Positions 43,040 through 52,818 of a stretch of 64,000 nt of DNA are shown one piece after another. Within the stretch, counting starts at the first letter, position 1. Each line of letters begins with the position of its first letter. The position numbers and the translations under genes are program-made. Source of the DNA: Neorhizobium sp. JUb45 (GTDB taxonomy: Bacteria > Pseudomonadota > Alphaproteobacteria > Rhizobiales > Rhizobiaceae); NCBI RefSeq assembly GCF_004343585.1, contig NZ_SLYW01000002.1, positions 434,001 through 498,000 on the forward strand. The letters are read 5' to 3'. The notes below the pieces were generated by a model. The model was given only the letters and a program-made list of their open reading frames with translations, had not been told where the DNA came from and made no database searches.

Positions 43040-43192
43040 ATGTTCAAGCCACTTCGCCAGTTTGCCCGCGCCCTTCGCGCCCCGTCGGTACAGGAGCGTG
43101 AAATGGCATACCTCAATGAATCCAACGATGCGATCGAACTTGAGTATCGCATGCGTCAGGTCGACCGCGGCATGTTCCGCAAGGGCCTCTGA
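43040..43192 (+). CDS. DUF3563 family small protein (50 aa)
   Basis: The 50-residue product begins MFKPLRQFARALRAPSVQER and contains AYLNESNDAIELEYRMRQVDRG, the DUF3563 pattern of a conserved Asn/Glu helix followed by L/I-E-x-RMR. An AAGAGA sequence lies upstream. Too short for many gene finders, it lies between rsh and the DUF2062 gene. Function of the family is unknown; members are abundant in alpha- and betaproteobacteria. Confidence 0.8.
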   Translation: MFKPLRQFARALRAPSVQEREMAYLNESNDAIELEYRMRQVDRGMFRKGL

Positions 43193-43264
43193 TTGATACG
43201 ATCGTGGCGGCGCGTCACTGCGCCGCTCTTGGCTTTTGTCAGTGATCGTTCTAGATGCTGATAT

Positions 43265-43846
43265 ATGCCCTTTCGTCGCCGAAGCCCTGCCGGATGGGCT
43301 GAAAAGATCCGCAACGCCGCCTGGCCCCGCAAGGGAGTGACCAGAAATGTCCGTTATTACGGATTGCGCGCCGCACGCATCAGCGCTTCGCCCTATGCGG
43401 TTGCGGCAGGTATCGCTGCCGGTGTGATGATCGGCTGGACGCCGTTTCTCGGTTTTCACATTCCGCTCGCCATCGCGCTCGCCTTCCTTCTGCGCGGCAG
43501 CCTCGTCGCCGCTGCTCTCGGCACGCTTGTTGCCAATCCCCTCACATTTCCGCTCATCTGGTCGGCCAGCTGGGAGATCGGGCATTTCATGCTCGGCCAC
43601 CCTGATGCCGCGACAGGGCAGGTGGCGGGCAGCCAACTCGATCTGGCCCAGCTTGTGCGCACGCTGCATTTTGCCGAGCTTTGGCAGCCGGTGCTGAAAC
43701 CCATGCTGATCGGTTGTCTTCCGCCCGCACTTTTCTGCGGGCTTGTCGTTTACGTCGCGACCTATATGGGTGTGAGAAGGTTTCGCGCCCGCAGGCGCGA
43801 GCGCATGGCGGCGAAATTGCATGCCATGGCCAAGGCAGGCACCTGA
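43265..43846 (+). CDS. DUF2062 domain membrane protein
   Basis: The 193-residue protein has the DUF2062 core: [53 protein letters not shown]. Three to four membrane helices and Arg-rich cytoplasmic ends are predicted. It is conserved next to acpS in Rhizobiales. Function is unknown. acpS starts 16 bp downstream, so they are probably co-transcribed. Confidence 0.88.
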   Translation: MPFRRRSPAGWAEKIRNAAWPRKGVTRNVRYYGLRAARISASPYAVAAGIAAGVMIGWTPFLGFHIPLAIALAFLLRGSLVAAALGTLVANPLTFPLIWSASWEIGHFMLGHPDAATGQVAGSQLDLAQLVRTLHFAELWQPVLKPMLIGCLPPALFCGLVVYVATYMGVRRFRARRRERMAAKLHAMAKAGT

Positions 43847-43862
43847 CAGGAGACGACAAAAC

Positions 43863-44267
43863 ATGATCATCGGCATGGGCAGTGACCTTATCGACATCAG
43901 GCGCGTGGAAAAATCCATCGAGCGTTTTGGCGAGCGTTTCACCCATCGGGTCTTTACCGAAGTCGAGCGTGCGAAGTCGGACGGCCGCAAGAACCGCGCC
44001 GCGTCCTATGCCAAGCGTTTTGCCGCCAAGGAAGCCTGCTCCAAGGCGCTTGGCACCGGCATTGCGCATGGTGTGTTCTGGCGCGATATGGGCGTCATCA
44101 ACCTGCCCGGCGGCAAGCCCACCATGAAGCTGACCAATGGTGCGGGCGAACGACTGGCGGCCATGTTGCCTGCCGGTCACAAGCCCGTCATCCACATCAC
44201 CATCACCGACGAATATCCCTACGCACAGGCTTTCGTGATCATCGAGGCCTTGCCCGCAGCCGATTGA
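43863..44267 (+). CDS. acpS: Holo-[acyl-carrier-protein] synthase
   Basis: The 134-residue enzyme attaches 4'-phosphopantetheine from CoA to acyl carrier protein. The Mg-binding Asp8 (GMGSDLIDI) and Glu57 ([14 protein letters not shown]) motifs are present. The start at ATG 43863 matches family N-termini. It is the first gene of the conserved acpS-lepB-rnc-era-recO run. Confidence 0.96.
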   Translation: MIIGMGSDLIDIRRVEKSIERFGERFTHRVFTEVERAKSDGRKNRAASYAKRFAAKEACSKALGTGIAHGVFWRDMGVINLPGGKPTMKLTNGAGERLAAMLPAGHKPVIHITITDEYPYAQAFVIIEALPAAD

Positions 44268-44365
44268 AGCCGATTTGAGCCATTGCCGCCGATTGGCGAA
44301 GGGTTTAGAGAAAGCGGCTACGCCTAACGGGCGCGCCGGAAAGTCATAGAAGAAAGACGTCCTCA

Positions 44366-45115
44366 GTGTCGAACACCGCCGAAGCAAAGCCGCAGAATGC
44401 TCTTTGGGAAAACATCAAGGTCATCATCCAGGCCCTGTTGCTTGCCATGGTTATACGGACCGTCCTGTTCCAGCCTTTTACCATCCCGTCGGGCTCGATG
44501 ATGCCGACGCTGCTGGTCGGCGACTATATCTTCGTCAACAAGTTCGCTTACGGTTATTCGAAATATTCGCTGCCGTTCTCGCCCGACCTGTTCGATGGCC
44601 GTATTCTTGAGTTCAATGAGCCGAAGCGTGGCGACGTCATCGTTTTCCGCCTGCCGCAGCAGCCCGAGATCGATTACATCAAGCGCCTCGTCGGCCTGCC
44701 GGGTGATCGTGTTCAGGTGACGAATGGCGTGCTTCTGCTGAACGGCCAGCCGGTGCCAAAAGTGCAGGACGGCACGTTCACCTCCGATTACCGTCTGGAT
44801 CCCGGTTCCGACGTGCCGGTCTTCCGCGAAACCTTCGACAATGGCGTCTCGTTCGACACGCTTGACCAGTCGCCGGTTTCGCGTGGCGACAACACCCGCG
44901 AATTCGTGGTGCCGGAAGGCCATTATTTCTTCATGGGCGACAACCGTGACAACTCGCTCGACAGCCGTTTCGACGTCGGTTACGTGCCGGCTGAAAACCT
45001 TGTCGGCCGCGCCAGCGTGATCTTCTTCTCGCTCGGCAACGACACGTCGTTCCGCGAATTCTGGAAATGGCCGGCCAACATGCGTTGGGACCGTCTGTTC
45101 AAGGTCGTCAACTGA
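44366..45115 (+). CDS. lepB: Signal peptidase I
   Basis: The 249-residue inner-membrane protease removes signal peptides from exported proteins. One N-terminal membrane helix is followed by the periplasmic catalytic domain with Ser44 (PSGSMMPTL) and Lys106 (DYIKRLVGLPGDRV). FMGDNRDNSLDSR is box E. GTG start. Its stop overlaps the rnc start (TGATG). Confidence 0.97.
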   Translation: MSNTAEAKPQNALWENIKVIIQALLLAMVIRTVLFQPFTIPSGSMMPTLLVGDYIFVNKFAYGYSKYSLPFSPDLFDGRILEFNEPKRGDVIVFRLPQQPEIDYIKRLVGLPGDRVQVTNGVLLLNGQPVPKVQDGTFTSDYRLDPGSDVPVFRETFDNGVSFDTLDQSPVSRGDNTREFVVPEGHYFFMGDNRDNSLDSRFDVGYVPAENLVGRASVIFFSLGNDTSFREFWKWPANMRWDRLFKVVN

Positions 45116-45831
45116 TGAAGGCGACGACGCTTTCGGGAGATGAGCGCGCGAAGCTGGAAAGCATCGTTGGCCATGTCTTTGTCGAAAAACAGTGGGTAGA
45201 CCGGGCGCTGACGCATGCCAGCACCGGCACCGCCAAGAATGCCAATTACGAGCGCCTGGAGTTTCTCGGCGACCGCGTGCTTGGCCTGTGTGTTGCCGAA
45301 CTGCTGTTCCGCACCTTCAAGAACGCCACCGAGGGTGAGCTTTCGGTGCGCCTGAACCAGCTGGTCAGTGCCGACAGCTGCGCCGCCGTTGCCGACGAAC
45401 TCGATCTGCACCGTTTCGTGCGCACCGGCGCCGATGTGAAGAAGCTGACCGGCAAGCGCATGCTGAACGTGCGCGCCGACGTGGTCGAGAGCCTGATCGC
45501 AGCGCTTTATCTCGATGGCGGGCTGGAAGCGGCACGCAGCTTTATCGAACGTCACTGGGGCGAGCGCGCCACCCGCGCCGATGCTGCCCGCCGTGACGCC
45601 AAGACCGAATTGCAGGAATGGGCGCATGCGAAATTTGCGCTGACGCCCGCCTACCGTATCGACGACCGTTCCGGGCCGGATCACGACCCGCGCTTTACCG
45701 TGACTGTCGAAGTGAATGGCGTTGCGCCCGAAACAGGCGTAGACCGTTCCAAACGCGCTGCCGAACAGGTGGCAGCCACGAAAATGCTCGAACGCGAAGG
45801 CGTCTGGCAGAAGAACCCTGCCGAAGGCTGA
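45115..45831 (+). CDS. rnc: Ribonuclease III
   Basis: The 238-residue double-strand RNA endonuclease matures rRNA and sRNA targets. The RNase III signature ERLEFLGDRVL lies at residues 46-56, and the second acidic cluster is in DVVESLIAALYLDGG. A C-terminal dsRNA-binding domain ends in SKRAAEQVAATKMLE. It overlaps lepB by one base and lies 6 bp before era. Confidence 0.97.
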   Translation: MKATTLSGDERAKLESIVGHVFVEKQWVDRALTHASTGTAKNANYERLEFLGDRVLGLCVAELLFRTFKNATEGELSVRLNQLVSADSCAAVADELDLHRFVRTGADVKKLTGKRMLNVRADVVESLIAALYLDGGLEAARSFIERHWGERATRADAARRDAKTELQEWAHAKFALTPAYRIDDRSGPDHDPRFTVTVEVNGVAPETGVDRSKRAAEQVAATKMLEREGVWQKNPAEG

Positions 45832-45837
45832 GGACCG

Positions 45838-46836
45838 ATGACCGAACACGAAGACAACACCACCGGCCACGAGCCGGCCGATGACGCGCATGCCAGCGAA
45901 GTGCAGGGTGATGAAGCGCAGGCCGAAGCCGTGCCTGCCGGCCCGACCCATTCAGGCTTCGTGGCGCTGATCGGCGCCACCAATGCCGGCAAATCGACGC
46001 TTCTGAACCGCCTCGTCGGCGCAAAGGTATCGATTGTCAGCCACAAGGTGCAGACGACGCGCGCCATCGTGCGCGGCATCGCCATTCACGACAATGCCCA
46101 GATCGTGTTCATGGACACGCCCGGCATCTTCAAGCCGCGCCGCCGTCTCGACCGCGCCATGGTGACGTCCGCCTGGGGCGGCGCCAAGGATGCCGACCTG
46201 ATCCTTCTCCTGATCGACAGCGAGCGCGGCATCCGCGGCGACGCCGAAACGATCCTTGAAGGCCTCAAGGACGTGAAGCAGCCAAAGATCCTGGTGCTCA
46301 ACAAGATCGACCGCGTGCGCCACGAAGACCTTCTGGCGCTGGCCGCCAAGGCCAACGAGGTCGTCGATTTCGAGCAGACCTTCATGGTGTCCGCCACCGG
46401 CGGTTCGGGCTGTAATCATCTTATGAACTTCCTGGCCAAGCGCCTGCCGGAAGGTCCTTGGTATTACCCGGAGGACCAGATTTCCGACCTGCCGATGCGC
46501 CAGCTCGCGGCCGAAATCACCCGCGAAAAACTCTTCCTGCGCCTGCATCAGGAACTGCCTTACGCCTCTCACGTCGAGACGGAAAAGTGGGAAGAGAAGA
46601 AGGACGGTTCGGTGCGTATCGAACAGGTCATCTATGTGGAGCGCGACAGCCAGAAGAAGATCGCGCTCGGCAAGAACGGTGAGGCCATCAAGTCGATTTC
46701 CAGCGCATCCCGCAAGGAACTGTCGGAAATCCTCGAGCAAACCGTGCATCTCTTTCTGTTTGTGAAAGTGCGCGAGAACTGGGGCGATGACCCGGAACGT
46801 TTTCGCGAAATGGGGCTTGAGTTCCCGAGAGGGTGA
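45838..46836 (+). CDS. era: GTPase Era
   Basis: The 332-residue ribosome-assembly GTPase binds 16S rRNA near its 3' end. The P-loop GATNAGKST lies at 46-54, and DTPG, NKID and a C-terminal KH domain (GKNGEAIKSI) are present. An acidic N-terminal extension of about 38 residues (EDNTTGHEPADDAHASEVQ) precedes the core and is longer than in E. coli. Other starts inside this extension are possible. Confidence 0.96.
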   Translation: MTEHEDNTTGHEPADDAHASEVQGDEAQAEAVPAGPTHSGFVALIGATNAGKSTLLNRLVGAKVSIVSHKVQTTRAIVRGIAIHDNAQIVFMDTPGIFKPRRRLDRAMVTSAWGGAKDADLILLLIDSERGIRGDAETILEGLKDVKQPKILVLNKIDRVRHEDLLALAAKANEVVDFEQTFMVSATGGSGCNHLMNFLAKRLPEGPWYYPEDQISDLPMRQLAAEITREKLFLRLHQELPYASHVETEKWEEKKDGSVRIEQVIYVERDSQKKIALGKNGEAIKSISSASRKELSEILEQTVHLFLFVKVRENWGDDPERFREMGLEFPRG

Positions 46837-46871
46837 GAAGCGACGGACCGGCAGATGACTGCTCCCACGGT

Positions 46872-46954
46872 CGTCATCCTGGGGCTTGACCCGAGGATCT
46901 AACCACGCAGATAATGAAGCTCAGCAGATCCTCGGGACAAGCCCGAGGATGACG
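46872..46954. repeat. Alphaproteobacterial REP-like inverted repeat
   Basis: Arms 46872-46900 and 46926-46954 are 29-bp inverted repeats with two mismatches. They contain the GTCATCCT-GGGCTTG-CCGAGGATC palindromic sequence frequent between genes in Rhizobiales. It lies between the convergent era and DUF genes and may act as a two-way terminator. Confidence 0.8.
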
Positions 46955-46980
46955 CAGGTATGTGTAGCGCGCCTCCGCCT

Positions 46981-47367
46981 TTACTTCTTCCGGTCCATCA
47001 GCGCCTTGATTTCCAGATAACGCCGGCGATTGTCCGGGTCCTGTTCGTCCGCCGAATAGCAGGTCGTGGAGATGCAGAACTTGGTCAGGCCGAACGGTGC
47101 GGTGGCCTTGTCGAACTGGCAGTCGATCGTCGTGGTAAAATCGTTCGGCTTGGGGTTGTCGCGCGTCGAATAGGTCAGGCGCGCACCCGGCGGATCGAGT
47201 TCAGGAAAAGACTGTACCGTGCCGGTGGCCAGAACCGGCGTCATCAGAAAATTCTTGGCGACATTGACGCAGGCGTTTTCCAATTCCTTGGATTGCGCCA
47301 CCGCTGGCGATGATGCCAGCATGACCGACGGAACCAGCATGATTGCGGCGGCGAGAGCGTATTTCAT
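46981..47367 (-). CDS. Hypothetical secreted protein (128 aa)
   Basis: The protein has a clean signal peptide ([25 protein letters not shown]) and a small mature domain with three cysteines ([32 protein letters not shown]). These probably form disulfides in the periplasm. The start at 47367 has GGGGAG upstream. I do not recognise a characterised family; similar small proteins are common in rhizobia. It is convergent with era and divergent from recO. Confidence 0.7.
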   Translation of the reverse strand: MKYALAAAIMLVPSVMLASSPAVAQSKELENACVNVAKNFLMTPVLATGTVQSFPELDPPGARLTYSTRDNPKPNDFTTTIDCQFDKATAPFGLTKFCISTTCYSADEQDPDNRRRYLEIKALMDRKK

Positions 47368-47562
47368 GTAATCTCCCCTGGAAATTCTGTTTGGGACTTC
47401 TGTTTCCGCTGGAACACTCCAGCATGGCAATTGGTTCCGTCAGACCGTCGCAACATTTTCAGCGCGGCAGCAGCGCCACACCGCCCACCCGAAAACGATT
47501 CAATTCGAGGCGGTTATCGCCTAAACTGGAATCGGCGTCGCAAGGACCGAGACAAAAAATTC

Positions 47563-48324
47563 ATGCAGTGGCAAGGCGAAGCGATCATTCTGGGTGTCAG
47601 GCGACACGGCGAGAGCAGCGTTCTCGTCGAGGTGATGACACGCGATCGCGGCCGCCATCTCGGCATGGTACGGGGTGGACGCTCGCGCAGCATGCAGCCG
47701 GTGCTGCAGCCGGGAAACCGTGTCGAGGCGGTCTGGCGGGCGCGGCTGGATGAACATCTGGGTGAATTCAAGCTGGAGCCGGTGCGCCTGCGCGCCGCGC
47801 GATTGATGGAGACGGCAACCGCCGTCTACGGCGTGCAGGCCATGGGCGCGCTGTTGCGGCTGCTGCCCGAGCGCGATCCGCATCCGCATCTTTACGAGGC
47901 GCTCGACGTCATTCTCGAACACATGGATGATCCGGTCGATGCCGGCGAGCTTTTCGTGCGGTTCGAACTGGCGGTGCTGAACGACCTCGGTTATGGGCTC
48001 GACCTTTCCGAATGCGCAGCCACCGGCCGCCGTGACGAGCTCGTCTATGTATCGCCGAAAAGCGGCAAGGCAGTCAGCCGCGAAGCCGGCGCGCCCTATG
48101 CCGACCGCATGCTGGCTCTGCCCGCCTTTCTGGCGCAGGGAACGGAAAAATCCGCCGACCGCGACAGCATGGCCGCAGCCTTTCGCATGACCGGCTTCTT
48201 TCTCCACCGCCATGTCTATGAACCGCGCGGCTTGACGGAAAACGCCGCCCGCGACGGTTTCGTGCAGGCGGCGTTGAAGGCGATCGTAAAAGCGCGGGAA
48301 GACGCCGAGCGTCAGGCCGGCTGA
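47563..48324 (+). CDS. recO: DNA repair protein RecO
   Basis: The 253-residue recombination mediator anneals single-stranded DNA and loads RecA with RecR. The N-terminal OB fold ([38 protein letters not shown]) and the C-terminal helical domain are clear. The zinc-type cysteines seen in some homologues are reduced here (one Cys in LSECAATGR). Start 47563 fits homologues. It overlaps the convergent MFS gene by 13 bp. Confidence 0.95.
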   Translation: MQWQGEAIILGVRRHGESSVLVEVMTRDRGRHLGMVRGGRSRSMQPVLQPGNRVEAVWRARLDEHLGEFKLEPVRLRAARLMETATAVYGVQAMGALLRLLPERDPHPHLYEALDVILEHMDDPVDAGELFVRFELAVLNDLGYGLDLSECAATGRRDELVYVSPKSGKAVSREAGAPYADRMLALPAFLAQGTEKSADRDSMAAAFRMTGFFLHRHVYEPRGLTENAARDGFVQAALKAIVKAREDAERQAG

Positions 48325-49538
48325 GCGGCCGCGGTCGGGCGATCCACCGGCTTTTCGCGGATCGGCCAATGCACGACGGCGGCAGCGAGGCCCATCACCA
48401 CACCCAGCCACCAGACGACGTCATAGGAGCCGAAGCGGTCATAAAGCGCGCCGCCCATCCATACGCCCAGGAACGAGCCGACTTGGTGCGACAGGAACAC
48501 GATGCCGCCCAGCATGCCGAGATGGCGGGTGCCGAACATGATGGCGACGAGACCATTGGTCGGCGGCACGGTAGAGAGCCACAGAAGCCCCATGACGATC
48601 GCAAAGATGATCACCGAGGTCGGTGACTGCGGCAGAAGCAGAAACGCCGTCACGGCGATCGAGCGGCCGATATAGATATATGCGAGGAAGTAGGGTTTTG
48701 AATAACGCTGGCCGATAACGCCTGCTGCCAGCGAGCCGATGACGTTGAAAAAGCCGATCAGCGCCATGGCGATGACCGCATATTTCGCATCGATGCCGAT
48801 ATCGCCGAGATAGGCCGGAAAGTGTGCGGTGATGAAGGCCACCTGAAAACCGCAGACGAAAAAGCCGCTGGTGAGAAGCAGGTAGCTTCTGTGGCCAAAG
48901 GCTTCGCGCAGTGCCTCGCCGGCGCTCTGCTTGAAATGCACCTGCGACTGGCTGCCGGATGTGGAATTGCCGCGCAGGGGATAGGCGAGCAGCGGCACCA
49001 GCAGCATCATCGCGCCCATGATCACCAGACTGTCCGACCAGCCGTAATTGGTGATCAGCGCCTGGCTGAGCGGTGCAAACAGGAACATGCCGGCAGAACC
49101 CGCCGCCGTGCCGATGCCGAACGCCATCGAGCGTTGCTGCGGCGTGACGTTGCGGGCAAAGGCCGACAGGATGGTGCCGAACGAGCCGGCGCCGACCGCC
49201 AGACCCACCAGCACACCGCCGCCGATATGCAGCCAGGCAGGGGAGGCGGCATGCGACATGACCAGAAGGCCGAGCGCGTAAAGCAGGCCAGAGAGAATGA
49301 GGACGCGGCCGGTGCCGTATTTGTCGGCGGCAGCACCGAAGAACGGTTGGCTGAGGCCCCAGCACAGGTTCTGCAGCGCCATGGCAAGGCCGAAGGTCGT
49401 CCGGTCCCAGCCGGTATCGGTCAGCATGGGCAACTGGAAAAAGCCCATGGCCGAACGCGGGCCAAAAGTCAGCACGGCGATCAGCGAGCCGGCTGCGATG
49501 ATGAGATAGGGCAGGTGCGGGCGGGCAACAGGCGCCAT
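48312..49538 (-). CDS. MFS transporter (oxalate/formate antiporter-like)
   Basis: The 408-residue transporter has about 12 membrane helices. [20 protein letters not shown] and [24 protein letters not shown] are typical of MFS members related to OFA or monocarboxylate carriers. The substrate is unknown. Start 49538 has a GGAGG ribosome-binding site. It is convergent with recO. Confidence 0.88.
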   Translation of the reverse strand: MAPVARPHLPYLIIAAGSLIAVLTFGPRSAMGFFQLPMLTDTGWDRTTFGLAMALQNLCWGLSQPFFGAAADKYGTGRVLILSGLLYALGLLVMSHAASPAWLHIGGGVLVGLAVGAGSFGTILSAFARNVTPQQRSMAFGIGTAAGSAGMFLFAPLSQALITNYGWSDSLVIMGAMMLLVPLLAYPLRGNSTSGSQSQVHFKQSAGEALREAFGHRSYLLLTSGFFVCGFQVAFITAHFPAYLGDIGIDAKYAVIAMALIGFFNVIGSLAAGVIGQRYSKPYFLAYIYIGRSIAVTAFLLLPQSPTSVIIFAIVMGLLWLSTVPPTNGLVAIMFGTRHLGMLGGIVFLSHQVGSFLGVWMGGALYDRFGSYDVVWWLGVVMGLAAAVVHWPIREKPVDRPTAAAQPA

Positions 49539-49607
49539 GACAGGTCCTCCGGATAAGGAGGTGACAATAGCGCTGCCTGCGACTTTGCAAAAGCGAGTTT
49601 TGCTGAC

Positions 49608-49639
49608 GCAACGCATCACCACAATTGATGATGCGTTGC
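49608..49639 (-). terminator. Inverted repeat downstream of flagellin gene
   Basis: Perfect 11-bp arms (GCAACGCATCA / TGATGCGTTGC) with a 10-base loop lie 15 bp after the flagellin stop. No strong T-run follows on the minus strand, so it may be a terminator, an mRNA-stabilising hairpin or an operator for the MFS gene. Confidence 0.45.
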
Positions 49640-49653
49640 TACGGTTTTCGATG

Positions 49654-50631
49654 TTACTGGAATAATTGCAGCAATGCGCTGGGTGTCGAGTTGGCGATAG
49701 ACAGCGCCTGCGTCGTCAGTTGCTCGCGCGCCTGCAAAGCCTTCAGGCGGGTCGCTTCCTCGTCCATATCGGCATCGATGAGCTTGCTGACGCCCGTCGT
49801 CGTCCAGTCGCGGAGCGCGCCGACGAAGTCGGTCTGCAGATCAACCCGCATTTTGAGGGCACCGTAATCCGCCCCTGCATTGGTCAGTTGCAGCAGCATC
49901 TTGTCGACGGTCGAGATCATCTCGTCGAGGTCGTCATTGGTGGTCGAGTCTGAAAGCTCGATCTCCACGGCCGTGGCGGAGTTGCTGTCGTTGACATGCA
50001 GCACCCAGTTGCTGCCGGCGCTGGCCGTTTCGGCGAACCAGGTGCTGGTCAGAATGCCCGCTTCACCGCCGGTCGATGACGTCCGGTCATCGATCAGACC
50101 CAACATGTTGCCTGTGCCGGCATTGCCATAGATATCGAAATCGATCGTCTGCATGGAGACGCTGCGGTCGGTGTCGCGTGTAAACGAGCCGACCACCTGC
50201 ACGCTGGAATCCGTGTTGTCACTGATATTCAGCCAGTTGACGTCATTGAAGGTAGACGACTTGGCAATCGCCTCCAGCTGATCCTTCAGCTGGGTGATTT
50301 CCTTGTTGACCTTTTCCTTGTCCACGCCCGGCTCAGTGGCGGCGACAAGCTTGGCCTTGATCTCGTCCACCACTTCGATGGATGAATTCAACCCCGTATA
50401 GGCGATATCGATGGTGGCGGCGCCAAGGTTCAGCGCATCCTGAACGGCTGACAACGCCTTGTCATCGGATTTCATCGTTCGGGCGATCGACCAATAGGCG
50501 GCATCGTCCGATGCGCTTCCTACACGGTAACCGGTGGTCACACGGCCCTGTGTCTGGTCCAGATCCTGACTGATCGAACGCAGAGTGCCGAGGGCCGACA
50601 TCGCGGCCGAATTGGTGATTATACTGTACAT
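49654..50631 (-). CDS. Flagellin (rhizobial complex-filament type)
   Basis: The 325-residue flagellin has the rhizobial N-terminus (SIITNSAAMSALGTLRSISQDLDQTQGRVTTGYRVGSASDDAAYWSIARTM) and the C-terminal D0/D1 helix (ATRLKALQAREQLTTQALSIAN). The variable centre would be exposed on the filament. The first codons read MYSIITN rather than MTSILTN. It stands alone, with no other flagellar gene in the window, so it is an orphan flagellin paralogue. It is likely exported by the flagellar type III system. Confidence 0.95.
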   Translation of the reverse strand: MYSIITNSAAMSALGTLRSISQDLDQTQGRVTTGYRVGSASDDAAYWSIARTMKSDDKALSAVQDALNLGAATIDIAYTGLNSSIEVVDEIKAKLVAATEPGVDKEKVNKEITQLKDQLEAIAKSSTFNDVNWLNISDNTDSSVQVVGSFTRDTDRSVSMQTIDFDIYGNAGTGNMLGLIDDRTSSTGGEAGILTSTWFAETASAGSNWVLHVNDSNSATAVEIELSDSTTNDDLDEMISTVDKMLLQLTNAGADYGALKMRVDLQTDFVGALRDWTTTGVSKLIDADMDEEATRLKALQAREQLTTQALSIANSTPSALLQLFQ

Positions 50632-50843
50632 ACTACGCTCTACACGAAACCGATAATCACGCCGAAAGGCATATCTGCGGAACCGAACATGGTTACCGGC
50701 AAAGTAGCTTCCGACGTGAATATTTATGGGTCACTAACCTTAACGTGTTCTTAAGTGCGCAAGTATCATTTATGGTTAACGCGAAATTTTGCGCGTAACC
50801 AAATAGAAATATTGGTTATTCTTCGTGGTTAATGAATGGTTGC

Positions 50844-51740
50844 TTACGGCGAGGCTGGCGGGTCGACCTGTGCCAGCTTCTTGCCCAGCCTGCTTTCGCG
50901 CCACAGCGTAAAACCACCCGCGCCAATGACGATGCAGCTGCCGGCGATCATGTTGAGCGTCATCACCTCGTTGAAGATGAACACGCCGATCAGGCAGACC
51001 AGAACTGTCTGAACATAAAAGATCGGTTGCACGGCCACGGCGTCTAGCATGGAGTAGGCGCGGATCAGAAGGTAATGGCCGCTCATGCCGGTAATGCACA
51101 GCACGATCATCCAGAACCAGTCGCCCAGCGTGATATGCGTCCAGTAGAACGGGCCAATGAAGGTGATGGCGACGGCGCCTGCGACGCCCGTGTAGAAAAA
51201 CGCGGTTTCAGATGTGTCGGAGCGGCTGCCGAGCCGCGTCAGCACCGAATAGAGTGCGAACATGATCGTGCTGATCATCGGAATGACGATCTTGACGTCG
51301 AAGCTCGCATGCAGCGGATTGATGATGATCAGGATGCCGACAAATCCGACGCCGATCGCCGTCCAGCGCCGCCAGCCGACTGTCTCGCCGAGGATCGGTA
51401 CCGACAGACAGGCAACGACAAGAGGGGCGGCGGCGAATATCGTGTGGCTCTGCGCCAGTCCGACGCGGGAAAAGGCAAAAACGGAAATGACGATCTGCGA
51501 CACAAGCAGAATGCCGCGGATGATCTGAAGGACGGGGCTGTTTGCATAGGCGGTCTGTTTCAGCCCGCCGGTGGCGCGGCTCGCCAGAAAAAGCGCAAAT
51601 CCGCCGAAAGCCCAGAAACGGATCATGGTGATGAAGATTGGCGGATAGGCGGTGCCCAGATGTTTCGAAATGCCATCCTGAACTGCAAAAATGCTCACCG
51701 CCAGAAGGGCGAAGAGCAGGCCGGTGGTGCGAGGTGTCAT
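50844..51740 (-). CDS. DMT-family transporter (EamA domains)
   Basis: The 298-residue protein has ten predicted helices in two EamA repeats (FALLAVSIFAVQDGISKHLG first; MFALYSVLTRLGSRSDTSETAFFYTG second). The RIIRGILL-type loop (LQIIRGILLVSQIVISVFAF) is typical of drug/metabolite exporters. The substrate is unknown. Confidence 0.88.
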   Translation of the reverse strand: MTPRTTGLLFALLAVSIFAVQDGISKHLGTAYPPIFITMIRFWAFGGFALFLASRATGGLKQTAYANSPVLQIIRGILLVSQIVISVFAFSRVGLAQSHTIFAAAPLVVACLSVPILGETVGWRRWTAIGVGFVGILIIINPLHASFDVKIVIPMISTIMFALYSVLTRLGSRSDTSETAFFYTGVAGAVAITFIGPFYWTHITLGDWFWMIVLCITGMSGHYLLIRAYSMLDAVAVQPIFYVQTVLVCLIGVFIFNEVMTLNMIAGSCIVIGAGGFTLWRESRLGKKLAQVDPPASP

Positions 51741-51957
51741 TCGGATAATCTCTGGGCTTCGGACGTTTCTTCAAGTCCGGGCATGCGGGCAGGGCGAAGA
51801 TCATTCCCTCCCGTGTCGGCGGCTGATCAATCCACCTGACCTATGTGTTCTTGAGGAATGCCGGCCATACGTCAAGCGAGCCGCACCGATAACGGTACGG
51901 CTCTGCGCAGAAATTTCGATATTGCGCGGTTTTGCCGCTTCGGGCAGGCAGGCTGCG

Positions 51958-52815
51958 TCAGGCGCGGCGCTTGATGGCCCAGCCTTCCGAGCGCTCCTCG
52001 ATGATCTTCACCGTATCGCCAAGGCTCAGCTTGCCGGTGCTGCGCGGCACAGCGTTCCAGCCGAACAGCGGGCCGGGCACGCGACGATCTCCCGACATGC
52101 GGATACGGCCCATCGCCTTCATCGGGCTCGGCACGTCGCGCGAGCCGGTCTGCTGGTCCTGTGTGGTCATGATGCAGCGGGCACAGGGTTTGACGAGATC
52201 GAAGCGGATGCCGCCGATCTCGATGGCCGCCCAGTTGTCTTCGGCCCATGCCTCGTCGTGATCGATGACGATATTGGGACGAAAGCGCTCCATGCCGACC
52301 GGCTCTTCGCCATTCGCGACCATGTTGGCGTTAAGCGCTGCCAGCGAACCGGTGGTGGTGACGAGAACCTGATAGCCGTCGGCAAAGGTGACCGGCGAAT
52401 CGTCACCGGCCCATTCCGGCGATGCGGTGCGGCGGGCCTGGGCGTCGAAGAAGACGAGGCGCACATCGCGCTCCAGCCAGGTGGAGAGGGTGGTGTTGAC
52501 GGCATCGTCGGCCATCGCGGCGGAGACGTTGGATTTCCACACCACGACGTCGAGGCGGCGAGCCGGATCGTTGAAGGTGATGTCGATCTCACCCTTGCCG
52601 TCGATGGCAAGCCGGGTCGCGCCTGCTGCATCGACCGGCGATGCCTTCACCTGTGCCAGCGCTTGCAGATCGCGCTGGGTGAAAAAGTGGCCGTCCGGGC
52701 CTGTTACCATCATCACCCGGTCGCCGGGAATGCCGGTGGCGGTGATCTCGGCTTCGGTCAGCGCGATGCCGCGCCCGCTCTTGAGAGGGTAATGATTGAG
52801 TTCACTGATACGCAT
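51958..52815 (-). CDS. MOSC-domain protein (YcbX-like)
   Basis: The 285-residue protein has an N-terminal MOSC beta-barrel domain (ISELNHYPLKSGRGI) and a MOSC domain holding the molybdenum cofactor-ligating cysteine (DLVKPCARCIMTTQDQQTG). Related YcbX and mARC proteins reduce N-hydroxylated compounds. No fused ferredoxin domain is present, so a separate partner would be needed. It lies 3 bp after an HD-domain gene, so they share an operon. Confidence 0.9.
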   Translation of the reverse strand: MRISELNHYPLKSGRGIALTEAEITATGIPGDRVMMVTGPDGHFFTQRDLQALAQVKASPVDAAGATRLAIDGKGEIDITFNDPARRLDVVVWKSNVSAAMADDAVNTTLSTWLERDVRLVFFDAQARRTASPEWAGDDSPVTFADGYQVLVTTTGSLAALNANMVANGEEPVGMERFRPNIVIDHDEAWAEDNWAAIEIGGIRFDLVKPCARCIMTTQDQQTGSRDVPSPMKAMGRIRMSGDRRVPGPLFGWNAVPRSTGKLSLGDTVKIIEERSEGWAIKRRA

Positions 52816-52818
52816 GTC

